From assembly GCA_017654935.2 (NCBI GenBank), contig CM065704.1:16812661-16876660 (forward strand): a stretch of DNA of 64,000 nt, read 5' to 3'. A program made the translations under genes and the position numbers. Below, piece by piece: positions 1-10,837 of this stretch (its first letter is position 1; each line of letters begins with the position of its first letter). Below the pieces are notes generated by a model that ran no database searches, was not told the origin of the DNA, and saw nothing but the letters and a program-made list of their open reading frames with translations. Origin of the DNA: Phymorhynchus buccinoides (Eukaryota > Mollusca > Gastropoda > Neogastropoda > Raphitomidae).

Positions 1-622
1 TCCTTAAGCATAGCTTTCACCAAGCAAGCTTTGATAATCATAGTCAGTGATGCTTCGAAGTTGGAAAAGTGAAAGGATGAAGTGTCCCGAAACAAGAAAA
101 TCAGAACGACAAAATGTCCCGCCCCTTACATAAATCAACAGGACAATGTCTGCCAGAGTTCAAATTTCAATAGGACATTTGTCCTGACAGGGGGTGGGCA
201 CAATAGGACATTTTCAGATTTAATGGGACTATGTTCTATGGCCTGGCTCTGTAGTCATGCTTATGCAGTCAACACGGGTAGCAGTAATATGTAAATTAGG
301 CTAAACAGTCAATCGTTTTGTGAGTTTAGTTCAATTTACATACTACTACCTGCGTTGACCGTCTTAAAGCGCACTCATGATTACGAGGCCTGGGCCTCGG
401 GACATCACTGTTAATAATAATAATAATAATAATAGTGCAACACTTTGCAAAGAAAGCGCAAAGAGAGTATCGCTTCATCAGTATTAAATCAAGGAAGAAT
501 TCTTTAAATTATAGGACAAGTCTTGCATTTAATCATAATGTAACGCCTTCGGCTCTTCTTGACAACCCGGTGAAACCACACAACACGTGCTACCGCTTGT
601 TCTCATTGGAGCTCAGCGTGCT

Positions 623-868
623 TTAACCCTTTCACCACCAGCCATATTTCAGCCAAAAGTTTCCATTAAAATGACCTGGGTAGAGAACAAAATCCGTCTG
701 CAGTTTTGTGGATTCTTCTGTGACATATATAAAATAAGGTCTATCCTTACTTCCCAAAACTATGACAACAGGGTCTTTGGATAATAGACCCCAATTTGAC
801 GCTTTTTAGTGACATAGGTGTTAAATCACTGTGGTGCTAAAATGTGACTTTGGTGGTGAAAGGGTTAA
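623..868. mobile_element. piggyBac-like MITE, copy 1
   Basis: About 238 bp between TTAA (623-626) and TTAA (865-868). Inverted ends are CCCTTTCACC(A/G)CC and its complement. Ends starting CCC with a TTAA target duplication are the piggyBac signature. No coding capacity; the most complete copies in this window are about 240 bp. Confidence 0.8.
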
Positions 869-1129
869 CGTAAAAATCAGGAAAAAGCAAAAAAGCAAAT
901 AAAACACACAAACACACACACAAAAATACAAAGAAAAATAAACAAGCAAAAAAAAAAAAACACAAAAACAAAAAAAACATGGCAACCGTCAGCCAAAAGT
1001 TAAGCTGTAAACAAATAAAAGATATAACACGTACATTACTGTGCACATTCCTAACACACACACACACACACAAATACATACACACACACACAAACACAAG
1101 CGAACATGAGCACAGACATAAATATGAAT

Positions 1130-1862
1130 ACCAGACTATAAGGCGATATTTTTCCCCATTAGTGAGACCCTTGCGCCTTATAATATGACTACTGTATTTT
1201 TCGGACTATAGGCGCACCCCCCAAATTGTACACAAAATTCAGATTCTGTTATTATATTTTCTTACTATTTTAGTAGTCATATAGGCGCAGGGGTCTCAGT
1301 CTTGGAAAAAAGTATCGCCTTATAGTCCGAAAAATACGGTACTGATATTAGTCCAAAATAATAAGAAAATATTATAACAATATTTGTCCCAGACTGACAG
1401 AGTCCAGTAATAATTAAACTTTACCCCCATTTCATGCCACCTCATATGAAAAAATGTTTTTTGTTTTCTTTTTTGTTTTATTAGTGTGCAAATGTGCCAA
1501 ATTAATGTATTATCTTTTGTTATCTGCAATATGTGCTCTCGTCCAGTATGTCACTCGCCGGTCACTGCACAGTGGCACCGACACCTGTCCTTTCTCTCTC
1601 TCTCTCACTCTCTCTCTCTCCCCCTCAAGTATTTCCTTCATTATTTGTATAATTTGATGCTTCATTGGACTGGCACTCTTTGGCCTCTCTTTGCAGGTGA
1701 CACTTTAATTAAGCGTTGCTTTTGTGTTTCCTGTACTGTGTTGTATGTTCTTGTCAGTGTATGTCAATGATCAATAAAAAATTGTTTAAACCAAATATTA
1801 TAACAAAACATGAATTTTGTGCAAAATTCGGGGATGTGCCTTACAGTCTGAAAAATATGGCA
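1130..1862. mobile_element. TACCGTATTTTTCGG-type TA element, older copy around a younger one
   Basis: Right half at about 1795-1862 (ends GAAAAATATGGCATA) and left remnant near 1130-1190 (GACTATAAGGCGATA) bracket a complete short copy (1190-1341) and about 450 bp of unrelated sequence with a short CT run near 1602-1622. Confidence 0.45.
1190..1341. mobile_element. TACCGTATTTTTCGG-type MITE, short complete copy
   Basis: 152 bp with near-perfect inverted ends TACTGTATTTTTCGGACTAT and its complement ending AAAATACGGTA, flanked by TA. Non-coding. The TA target suggests the Tc1/mariner-pogo superfamily. Confidence 0.75.
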
Positions 1863-1948
1863 TACAAAAAACATAAACACAATTATCACCCCCATCATAC
1901 ACCTATCAGCGAAAATCAAAAGCAAGTGACAGGTGTGAAGCGTTTTAC

Positions 1949-2057
1949 CTTTTCTCGTTTGGCGATCAGGTGAACGACGTCGTCAAACAGTTCGCGCCTG
2001 TCGCGGTCACTGACGTTCTTCCACGCCTCACTGTCATTAAACATCGTGTCCGCTTTC
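1949..2057 (-). CDS. PRPF40A: PRPF40A exon 12, FF2 continuation
   Basis: 109-nt exon, phase 2 to 0, acceptor GATTGCAG and donor GTAAAA. It encodes KADTMFNDSEAWKNVSDRD and RRELFDDVVHLIAKREK, matching the human segment around AEQMF, EVWNAISERDR and the E-I/L-Y/F-EDV helix. Its acceptor is repeated several times in the adjacent intronic tandem array (2058-2605). No further exon was found between 1 and 1948. Confidence 0.95.
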
Positions 2058-2605
2058 CTGCAATCAGTGACAAAATGCAGCAAATTGTGCAAATCACAGA
2101 GCCGTTTTGATCAAACTACCAAATTATGCAAATCATAGAGCCGTTTTGATCAAACTACCAAATCATGCAAATCACACAGCCGCTTTGATCAAACTACCTC
2201 ATCATAGCCTGCAATCAGTGACAAAATGCAGCAAATTGTGCAAATCACAGAGCCGTTTTGATCAAACTACCTCATCATAGCCTGCAATCAGTGACAAAAT
2301 GCAGAAAATTGTGCAAATCACAGAGCCGTTTTGATCAAACTACCTCATCATAGCCTGCAATCAGCGACAAAATGCAGCAAATTGTGCAAATCACAGAGCC
2401 GTTTTGATCAAACTACCTCATCATAGCCTGCAATCATTGACAAAATGCAGCAAATTGTGCAAATCACAGAGCCGTTTTGATCAAACTACCAAATTATGCA
2501 AATCACAGAGCCATTTTGATCAAACTACCAAATCATGCAAATCACACAGCCGCTTTGATCAAACTACCTCATCATAGCCTGCAATCAGCGACAAAATGCA
2601 GAAAT
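2058..2605. repeat. ~73-bp intronic tandem array repeating a splice acceptor
   Basis: Units with CCTGCAATCAGTGACAAAAT at 2057, 2209, 2281, 2354, 2427 and 2579, plus a 36-bp sub-unit (GAGCCGTTTTGATCAAACTA). On the gene strand each reads TTTTGTCACTGATTGCAG, the acceptor of the exon at 1949-2057. Confidence 0.9.
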
Positions 2606-3009
2606 GAAGCTAAATTAAAGAACCGTTTTGAAGAAATTTTTGACAAGCTTACAGGAGAATAGACGATTTTCGGAGAAAAAAAAATAGAGGAGAGCACTTT
2701 GTGAAAATTAGACTTGCTTACCTCCATTACTCGGTCAAATGCCATAGCAATAATGCAAAGCTTGAAACCACAGGATGAGAGTCAGCGTTTAGGGGTGGCC
2801 AGTGGCCACAAACTGATAAAACTTGCAAAATGTGACGTAAAAATATAACTGACATACATTTTAGAATGACGCACAGTGTTCTAACTGCTGTATGTCTGTT
2901 CAAACACATGATGCGAGAGCTGATGGTAGAGTAACTTCCCCTGTTTGACCGATTGAATTAGGCAAGATCACTTCCACACACCATAAAATTACTCCTCTTA
3001 ATTATTTCG

Positions 3010-3112
3010 GAATAATTCCTATTGCCAATCATTTTGAAGAACATTTTGTCAAGCTTATAGGATTATTGCCAATCATTTTGAAGAACATTTTGTCAAGCTT
3101 ATAGGATTATTG
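3010..3112. repeat. 45-bp tandem duplication
   Basis: Two copies of ATTGCCAATCATTTTGAAGA to GCTTATAGGATT; related to 2622-2655 (CCGTTTTGAAGAAATTTTTG, CAAGCTTACAGGA), so derived from the same intronic array region. Confidence 0.8.
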
Positions 3113-3483
3113 CCTCCTCTTCTGCCTTTGTGGTGGCAACCAACTTCTATTTACAGAAGTACCGGTAAATGTGACTTAGAGATATGACTACAGAAAATGA
3201 ACATAGAGAAAAAAACAACAAAAACAAACAAGAGGCAAAGCCTTCAAGGCTCTCAAGGTCAGAAAGGGTACAATTTCTACACAAGACACATCAGCTTTAT
3301 GGGATACATCACCCTACAAAATTCTCAAGTTATTCTGTGCTGCGGTTCATGTGATATTGCGACAGACACAAAACCAAGGTTAAAAGTCAAGGTTATCATG
3401 GTTATGAAGGTCATCAATACTTAACATTCCATATGATCTTATGCTAGTCTACCTATTCACCAAATCTGGGGACTGTAACTCAC

Positions 3484-3575
3484 CAGTACTTGATGGTGGA
3501 GTTCATCTTGTCGTTGTGCAGCAGGAACTGTTCCAGGTCCTCCTTGGCCTGCTTGGCACGGATCCTCTGCTCTTC
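3484..3575 (-). CDS. PRPF40A: PRPF40A exon 11, start of FF2
   Basis: 92-nt exon, phase 0 to 2, acceptor CCTCCAG and donor GTGAGT. It encodes EEQRIRAKQAKEDLEQFLL and HNDKMNSTIKYW, the first helix of FF2 (human: KKAREAFQRFLENHEKM). The Trp codon is split across the next intron. Confidence 0.95.
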
Positions 3576-3666
3576 CTGGAGGACCAACCACAGCAATATG
3601 TAAGCTAGAACCTTCTTCTTTCTTCTTCTTCTGCGTTCCCAGACCATAAGGCCACAATGGGTACGA

Positions 3667-4156
3667 CAGGGCTCCCAATCATCCCGCAAAACAAGGGGTC
3701 CCAGGGACTCCTTCACATACACATAGGTGTAACTACACAAAATTAAAAAAACCTGAAAGGCCGGGGTCCAGGGGTAATGTCCCCCTGCAGCTGAAGAAAA
3801 AAATTGATTTATGAAGATATTTTAGTTTGCTTTTTCCACAATTTATGCAAATGCTTATTTTAAAATGTTTGAAAAAAACAGTAGACACACAGATCTTGTT
3901 TGACAAAAAAAAAGAAGAAGGAAATTCCTTGTCTGGTAAAATTCAAAAACATGAAATCCTTGTGTACCAGGAAAAGTTGCACCCATGCTTACATCATAGA
4001 GGGTCCTAGAAGCGGGATAGAGGGTCCCAGTGGCATTGCGAATGCTAAAAAGAATTTTTCTAGTGCATCCCTGGGACCCCCTGCACATTCTTTAAGAGGG
4101 GCCTTTAGAATTTCAGTGCTTCATAGACCTCCAAATGGGGGTCCCTGGGAGCCATG
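3667..4156. mobile_element. hAT-like MITE, CAGGGCTCCCA ends, copy 3, with insertion
   Basis: Reverse copy of the same family; the interior is interrupted at about 3725-3985 by a GGGTGCAAC-type MITE. It is itself inserted in a SINE (3604-3666 plus 4157-4440). Confidence 0.65.
3725..3985 (-). mobile_element. TGGGTGCAAC-type MITE, copy 1
   Basis: About 260 bp, ends AGGTGTAACTAC and AAAAGTTGCACCC. Aligns in reverse with 59053-59315, including GGCCGGGGTCCAGGGGTAAT and TTTGTTTGAC regions. Confidence 0.65.
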
Positions 4157-4922
4157 TGCGCATATGTCCAATTTCAAGTTTTTACTGGTGTCCTCGCTGC
4201 ATTCAGTCGACATATTCCGATTTTGGAGGAGCTCAAAGGAAGAAACTATAAAGGGGATTTTTTGGGGAAAAAAGGCAGGAGAATGGGCCAAAAAGGCAGA
4301 AAGATAGTAGATGACACAAAGCAAGAAAAAAGGCAGAGTCAAAGAGAGAGACAGATTAGAGGAAGTTACAAGCACAGAACTTCCAGAAGATGGGGGAACT
4401 ATTTGAACGGAAGAACCCCCTGGCATCCCCATGGGGGATTCTGATTCAATTTGTGTGCAAGCTGCAAGGAACATGAAAGCGACACAGTAAAGCCGGAATT
4501 CCATGTGTGCGATTTTAAAGGCGAAAATTGACAGTGATAATTGTCCACGATTAAATTTCAATGCTACCCACAATAAAGTCATTCTGTACACCCATAGGCG
4601 CAATACTTGCGAGCAGTCAGTCGAAAATCGCTCACAATTTTTATTTTAGCGCCTGGTGAAGCGAAAAAATATTTTTGTCGCCGTCGAAAATAGTCTGAAA
4701 CTGGGCGGAACTAAAACATCACGCCAATTTTTTCAGCCAGCATGGCTTCCAAAGGCGTGGAGAAACTTGTGGAACTGGTGAAAAATGCTGCTAGCAATTC
4801 CGTAGGCATGACTGAGCTTTTTAGCACGATGTTTGAATAGCGGCAATGAAAATCGCCGGCGATTTTAGCATCTACGGAACTGCAAGCAACTTTTTTTGTT
4901 GCTGTCGAAAGTCGCAGGCGAT

Positions 4923-5487
4923 TTAACCCTTTCACCGCCAAAGTCGCATTTTAGCACCACAGTGATTTAACACCTATGTCATTAAAAGGCATCAAATTGG
5001 GGTCTATTATCTAAAGACCCTATTGTCTTAGTTTTGGGGAAGTAAGGGTAGACCTTATTTTATATATGTTACAGAAGAATCCCCAATACTGCAGATGGAT
5101 TGTGTTCTCTACCCTTCCCCCGTGGGGATACCGGGGGGTCCTTTGTACAAATAGTTCCCCCACCTTCTGGAAGTTCTGTGCTTGCATCTTCCTCTAATCT
5201 GTCACTCTCTTTGACTCTGCCTTTTCCCTTTGCTTACTGTCATCTACTATCTTTCTGCCTTACCCGGTCCATTCTCCTGCCTTTTTTTTTACGAAACACT
5301 TTCAAAAAGATTTCCTCCAGCCGAAGTCGGACTTGCTGGGCCTAACTATTTCTTAGTTAGGCGCATAACGGCAGCATGACGCATCTGCGCTCATAATTGA
5401 TAGGAAACTGTCTGAGCGATCGAAGAAGAAGAATTCTCTACCCAGGTAATTTTAATGGAAATGTTTGGCTGGCAGTGAAAGGGCTAA
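4923..5487. mobile_element. piggyBac-like MITE, copy 2, split by a SINE
   Basis: TTAACCCTTTCACCGCC start at 4923 and GTGAAAGGGCTAA at the right end (one TTAA base mutated). A (GAA)-tailed SINE (5115-5433) with a 10-bp duplication interrupts the interior, so the SINE is younger. Confidence 0.8.
5115..5433 (+). mobile_element. (GAA)-tailed SINE, complete copy S1
   Basis: 319 bp ending GATCGAAGAAGAAGAA, with a 10-bp target duplication TTCTCTACCC at 5105-5114 and 5434-5443 inside a piggyBac-like MITE. Contains CCTTTTCCCTTTGC, TCCAGCCGAAGTCGGACTTG and GGCAGCATGACGCATCTGCG blocks shared by all copies. No clear A/B box seen. Confidence 0.8.
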
Positions 5488-5559
5488 GCAAGCGAAATAA
5501 TGCACAGGGAATGAGAGACTTAGCGGGCTCTTTTGTCCACCAGGTGTCATAACGCTCGA

Positions 5560-5700
5560 GTGGGGCTAATCCTCTCTATATTCTTAGTTGGGGATAAAGA
5601 AAGAGAGAGAGAGAGAGGGAGGAGTCCCACCCTCTCTCTCTCTCTCTCTCTCACTACGCCCAACTAAGAAAATCGCGTGATAAGCCCCTAGTGGATTGAC
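5560..5700. mobile_element. Foldback element with GA/TC arms
   Basis: TTCTTAGTTGGG and CCCAACTAAGAA bracket a GA-rich and a TC-rich arm able to pair. The outer sequence (GGGGCTAATC, GATAAGCCCC) is also loosely inverted. PRPF40A intron 10, 60 bases from the exon donor. Confidence 0.5.
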
Positions 5701-5716
5701 TGCCCCCTGGCGGTCA

Positions 5717-5989
<273 letters not shown>

Positions 5990-5997
5990 TCAAGTAA

Positions 5998-5999
<2 letters not shown>

Positions 6000-6080
<81 letters not shown>
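6000..6080. repeat. (GA)n microsatellite
   Basis: About 80 bp of GA with one AAA interruption, PRPF40A intron 9. Confidence 0.95.
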
Positions 6081-6083
<3 letters not shown>

Positions 6084-6106
6084 GTTCTTGAAGTGATACT
6101 CCTTCT

Positions 6107-6248
<142 letters not shown>

Positions 6249-6285
6249 ACTAAAAAATCACAAATGATTTACTTGATATGTTCAC

Positions 6286-6385
6286 CTTTTCTTTGAGCAG
6301 GGCTTTGAAGGCCTCAATGGCCTCCTTCTTGTTCTTGAAGTGATACTCCTTCTTTGGTGGGGGCGCTTCATCCTCACTTTCCGAA
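6286..6385 (-). CDS. PRPF40A: PRPF40A exon 9, acidic linker and start of FF1
   Basis: 100-nt exon, phase 2 to 0, acceptor GTTTCAG and donor GTGAAC. It encodes SESEDEAPPPKKEY and then the first helix of FF1 (KKEAIEAFKALLKEK). The donor is followed by a long CA/GT and CT/GA microsatellite block, so the splice site lies within 50 bases of highly unstable DNA. Confidence 0.96.
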
Positions 6386-6407
6386 CTGAAACAAAGCGGA
6401 AAACTGG

Positions 6408-6722
6408 ATGTAAAAAGCATCGTTGTAGAGCTTTAAATGCCATAATTCTACCAGTTTTCGCCAGAAAAAAAGTCCAAACACAACAACCGGAAGTCGCAAA
6501 AACGGAAGTTTGATTATTTGAGAAGGGAGCCAACTCTCGTTTATGACCGCAGTAATGGCGGTCGGTAAGCGTTTACAAGACGTGTACGGGCTTCAAACTT
6601 CGACTTTCTTTTGCGAAGTGTGTATCGCCTTATAAACGGGGGCACCTTTTACTTTAATTTTTCTTCAAAATTGCCCTATTCGCCTTATACACAGCAGCGC
6701 CTAATGATCCGAAAAATACGGT
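6408..6722 (-). mobile_element. TACCGTATTTTTCGG-type element, truncated
   Basis: Reverse copy of the first half of the 15462-16044 element: one end (GAAAAATACGGTA) is intact at 6722. The other is cut near 6408, about 22 bases from the acceptor of the PRPF40A FF1 exon. Confidence 0.65.
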
Positions 6723-6856
6723 AGAAACTATTAATGACTAAAATATGTTAATTCTGAAGCTATTTGCATCAGAATGATCGCTAAACTTGTTGCGTGATTT
6801 AAAATAATTTTCAAGCACTTCATTGTCGTTTTTTGGTATGTTCTGTAATAAAACTA

Positions 6857-7418
6857 CAGACAAACCTCTATTTTAAGACTTCCAAAATGTCCGGAAAAAT
6901 CGGTTGTAAATTGGAGGGGTCGTATGACGGAGGTTTTCACTGGCAGCTGTAGAAAGAAAAAGTTCAGCACAGTTCATACTCTCTTCTTCATGCACACATA
7001 CAATGACATATTAAAACTGGATTTGGGTCTTTCCAACTCCATAGAATTGTGCAATCGATATTACAGTTTCACTTTGCTGACTTCTTTTAATCACCTCCAC
7101 TCTCGTCCAAAGTCAGTGGTTTTCTTTTTCAAAGTCAGTGGTTTTCGTGCTTTTCCTACGCTCTCCGTAATCTTTTCTACAACAAGGGAAGCGACTCTGC
7201 TTTCTGGCCCTTGACCGTGGTTGTTTCCCTTTGCTCGAAGTCTATGCAGACGACAGCAACGGTCGTAAAAACCAACAAAATGGCGGTCGTAAGTCGCGTT
7301 TTAGAGGCAGTCGTTTAAGAGAGGTCGTTTACATAGTAAAATGCATCTGTGCCAACAAATCCGGTCTCAAATGAGAGGTGGTCGCTTAACAGAGGGTCGT
7401 AAAATAGGGGTTTGTCTG
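6857..7418. mobile_element. pogo/Tigger-like element, CAGACAAACC ends
   Basis: About 560 bp with about 25-bp inverted ends (CAGACAAACCTCTATTTTA at left, its complement at right) flanked by TA (6855-6856, 7419-7420). TA duplication and CAG ends fit pogo/Tigger. No transposase frame survives. Located in PRPF40A intron 8. Confidence 0.7.
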
Positions 7419-7420
7419 TA

Positions 7421-8169
7421 GTACTTACCTCTCTCTCAGAACCTGCAGGCTGGGAGTGCAGCTCACAGGGCCAGTGGGCAAAGGGTTAAACACGGTGTAC
7501 GTTACAGCGTACTCTCGTGTTGAACAGTTGCGTAAGACATGTCTGCTCGTGTACGGTTAGTTAGTTAGTTAGTCTGTTATAGTCCCGTCAACAGCTATGG
7601 TTACCTCAGGACTGTCACTGCGTAAAGTTCGACCACGTATAACAAAACACACATCAATTATTCTTAACAACATCCAAAAAAAAAACCTAATAATAAACAG
7701 TACAATTCACGACATGACATCTTCATCATTGCACCCTATAGCTCATAATTTCACACAGTACTGGAAACGTTGAACCACTCTACTCTACTTATCGGATCCA
7801 GGTTAAAAAAACAGTAACAAAAAGGATGACAAACACATCCTAGTAAAAAAAGAAAAAGCCATGTAGGCAAATATGCACTGCAGAATGGGCAACATGTGCC
7901 CACTCAAGTGCGTAAGGTCTCACCCGTGAAAGTCAGTGAACAATAAAATTTTTAAAAAACCTGGCATGTCATAAATTGTAAATGAGGATGGAGAGAATGA
8001 AAAATGGGGATGCGGGGTCTACTCTTAGTTTAAAGCTCCCCCACCACGACAAGTTGGAAGCCCGCGGGGGAGCTGCTCGTGTACGGAGAGTCAAGAGTCC
8101 TTCGCAGCAGAAATAGTAGCACTGATGGTAGTCAGACCAGGGAATGCTTAAACAAAATAACCAAAAGTT
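7421..8169. other. Intronic sequence without recognised features
   Basis: PRPF40A intron 8. Contains (GTTA)n at 7558-7573 and GCTCCCCCACCACGACAAGT/CGCGGGGGAGCTGCTCG inverted bases near 8035-8075. No exon or known repeat recognised. Confidence 0.5.
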
Positions 8170-8486
8170 TTCTTCTTCTTCTTCTTTGATGGCTCAGACA
8201 GTTTCCTGTCAATTATAAGCACAGATGCGTCATGCTGCCGTAATGCGCCCAACTTAGAAATAGTTAGGCCCCAGCAAGTCCGACTTCGTCTGGATGAAAT
8301 CTTTTTTAAAGTGTTTCTTGAAAAAAGGGCAGGAGAATGGACCGGGTAAGGCAGAAAGATGGTAGATGACAGTAAAAAGGCAGAGTCAAAGAGAGTGACA
8401 GATTAGAGGAAGTTACAAGCACATAACTTCCGGAAAGTGGGGGAACTATTTAAACAAAAGACCCACCCTGGTATCCCCACGACGGG
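8170..8486 (-). mobile_element. (GAA)-tailed SINE, copy S2
   Basis: Reverse copy; tail as TTCTTCTTCTTC at 8171-8183, head near CCACCCTGGTATCCCCACGA. Lies about 50 bases past the donor of PRPF40A exon 8. Confidence 0.75.
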
Positions 8487-8533
8487 AGGGGAACAAAATA
8501 GAAAAATGCCAGTGAAAAGAATAGGCGAATCAC

Positions 8534-8755
8534 CTCTCAGAATCCTTAGCAGCCGCAGTAGCAGAAGCGCTGGTGGTGTTGACAGTTGGGGTTGGGGGAG
8601 CGGTGGTGGGGGCGTCAGGCTTGGCGGCGGCGGCCGAGGAGGGCGGAGGGGGGAGGGAGATGGAGGCGAGGGTGGCTTCCATGGCGGCCTGGATGGCGGA
8701 GGAGGGGGCTGACCCCTGACTGCTGGAGGGCATGGGGATGGAGGAGTCCTCACCT
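8534..8755 (-). CDS. PRPF40A: PRPF40A exon 8, Ser/Ala/Pro/Thr-rich linker
   Basis: 222-nt exon, phase 2 to 2, acceptor CTTGCAG and donor GTGATT. It encodes about 74 low-complexity residues (runs such as SLPPPPSSAAAAK and TTAPPTPT), the unstructured linker between WW and FF regions. The plus-strand complement is also open and Gly/Trp-rich, an artefact of high GC. A SINE ends about 50 bases beyond the donor. Confidence 0.93.
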
Positions 8756-8776
8756 CTGCAAGGAAACAATGTGGTA

Positions 8777-9270
8777 CAGTGGAACCTCCCTTATAAGACC
8801 TTGAAAAATCATCCAAAATGAGGTCTTATAAGGGAGGTAATTTTAATACAGTGGAACCTATAAGGGAGGTAATTTTAATACAGTGGAACCTCCCTTATAA
8901 GACCTTCAAAAATCATCCAAAATGAGGTCTTATAAGGGAGGGGTCTTATAAGGGAAGGGTCTTATAAGGGATGGGTCTTATAAGGGAGGTAATTCTAATA
9001 CAGTGGAACCTCCCTTATAAGGCCTTCAAAAATCATCCAAAACGAGGTCTTATTAGGGAGGGATCTTATAAGGGAGGTTCCACAATATTAAAATGACCTC
9101 CCTTATAAGACCTTCAAAAATCATCCAAAATGAGGTCTTATAACTAATAAGGGAGGGGTCTTAGAGGGAGGTAATTTTAATACTTACAAAGAAGGGCAAT
9201 GTCTCAGAGAAGTAGGTCTTACGTGGGAGGGAGTCTTATAATGGGAGGTCTTATAAGGGAGGTTCCACTG
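8777..9270. mobile_element. pogo/Tigger-like MITE array, CAGTGGAACCTCCC ends
   Basis: CAGTGGAACCTCCCTTATAA at the left, complement at the right, TA on both sides (8775-8776, 9271-9272). The interior is several rearranged repeats of the terminal sequence ('GGTCTTATAAGGGAGG'), so it looks like an internally expanded MITE. Confidence 0.7.
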
Positions 9271-9295
9271 TATGATGTAAATGATCAATACTCAT

Positions 9296-9517
9296 CAGGG
9301 CTCCCAGGGACCCCTATTTGGGGGTCTATGAAGTTCAAAAATTCTAAAGGACCCTCTAAAAGAATGTGCAGGGGGTCCCAGGGATGCGCTAGAAAAATTA
9401 TTTTTCGCATTCGCAATGCCACTGGGACCCTCTATCCCGCCTCTAGGACCCTCTATGCTGTAAGTGAAGGAGTCCCTGGGACCCCTTGTTTTTTTTGCGG
9501 GACGATTGGGAGCCCTG
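9296..9517. mobile_element. hAT-like MITE, CAGGGCTCCCA ends, copy 1
   Basis: 222 bp with inverted ends CAGGGCTCCCA / TGGGAGCCCTG. Interior GGACCCTCTA-type repeats. No gene; the open frame through it is incidental. Confidence 0.65.
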
Positions 9518-9529
9518 CTCGTAAACACT

Positions 9530-9735
9530 GAACTCCACCGAAGTGACTCAGCAGCAGTGCAGTGTCTCCTCGGTTGGTTGCCTCCTGATGGCCTCACATA
9601 GATTAGCTCCCCTTGGACTGCTGGTCTTGGATTCTGCGACCTGAACGTGCAGAGGTGTGGCTGCGAGTTGGGACTCGGAATGAGCGGCGTGGGAGCAACG
9701 CCACTGTACGGCCCAGAAGATGGGACAAAAAAACA
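9530..9735 (-). repeat. GTT-tailed ~200-bp dispersed repeat, copy 1
   Basis: Reverse of the 24125-24330 and 36112-36305 copies: TGACTCAGCAGC, GGTTGGTTGCCTCCTG, CTTGGACTGCTGGT, GAATGAGCGGCGTGGGAGCA, then CCAGAAGATGGGACA and an (AAC)n tail. SINE-like. Confidence 0.65.
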
Positions 9736-9769
9736 ACAACTTGTAAACACTTGTGTGCATGCATGCAAT

Positions 9770-9934
9770 GATGCACACACACACATTGAAACAGACAGAC
9801 AACCACACACACACACTCACGCATGCACATACACAGACTCACACACACAATAATATACACACACACACACACACTATCTCTCTCTCCCCCCTTTGTTTTT
9901 CTCGCCAACGCCCCCCCCCCCCCCCCCCCCCCCC
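9770..9934. repeat. CA-rich tract, short CT run and C homopolymer
   Basis: Degenerate (CA)n from 9770, CTCTCTCTC, then a C run of about 24 at 9911-9934. Confidence 0.9.
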
Positions 9935-10185
9935 AGTACACGAATTCCCCTCATTCTAGCTCCTTTCAGTTTTTCACAGAGAGCTATTTGTTTCAAGTTA
10001 TTTCTTTTAACAGAGGCAAATATTCTTACCATTGATTGTGGTTAGGGATAGGAAAAGACCTCACAAGTGGTATGCCACCATAAAACAATGTAAGCCTAAT
10101 GGATAAAACACTTTAAATTGGTTTATGCTGGTGACGAGTGTCAACAAAAGGCATGAACTGAAAGGAGCTGAGAAAAGCTACTGTG

Positions 10186-10216
<31 letters not shown>

Positions 10217-10239
10217 ACTCACTCTCCCCTACACACTCA

Positions 10240-10440
<201 letters not shown>

Positions 10441-10837
10441 TCATTCAAGTCGTTCCGGCCATATATGTCCGAAATTAAAAGTTAACTGTCAATTTGATGC
10501 ATTTGCTTCAAGGGAAGTAAATCTGTGTGCACGCCATACCTTGGCCACTTCTAAACTCGCTTCACTCCCTTAGACCACAATTTTGCCTGTAACTTTGCTT
10601 TTGTAGTGGTTTGTTGTGGGGAAACCAATCGGTGTAGAGCTTTTCTATATAAGGTCTCTATATCAGAAAGTCTGATCTACCACTTCCCTATGTCTAAACC
10701 TGAAGCAAAAACCAGTAATCTTCTTTCATTTCTCCTTTTGTTTATGTATGTTTTGTTTGTGTGTATGGCTGGAGTGATTTGTGAGTTTTTTTAATAATTC
10801 AAAATCGTTGCAATGCGAATGAGTTAAGCTGATCTAT

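Larger units (their letters stand above)
3604..4440 (-). mobile_element. (GAA)-tailed SINE variant, copy S3, split by nested MITEs
   Basis: Tail and 3' part at 3604-3666 (CTTCTTCTTCTGCGTTCCCA), body at 4157-4440; the hAT-like MITE 3667-4156 separates them. The 3' half matches S6 (GGAGCTCAAAG, TTCCGATTTTGG), a variant of the S1 type. Confidence 0.65.

Noticed and set aside
7428..7445. Possible PRPF40A micro-exon with a GAG-GTAAGT donor on the minus strand
   Set aside because: No acceptor choice gives a length that keeps frame between exons 8 and 9, and exons 8 and 9 already join in phase.
8437..8816. Gly/Arg/Trp- or Pro-rich frames overlapping PRPF40A exon 8
   Set aside because: Shadow frames of a GC-rich exon; the minus-strand exon frame fits phase and family.
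9199..9531. 110-codon frame across a MITE and tandem TIR sequence
   Set aside because: Covers two transposon ends; no protein-like composition or splice context.
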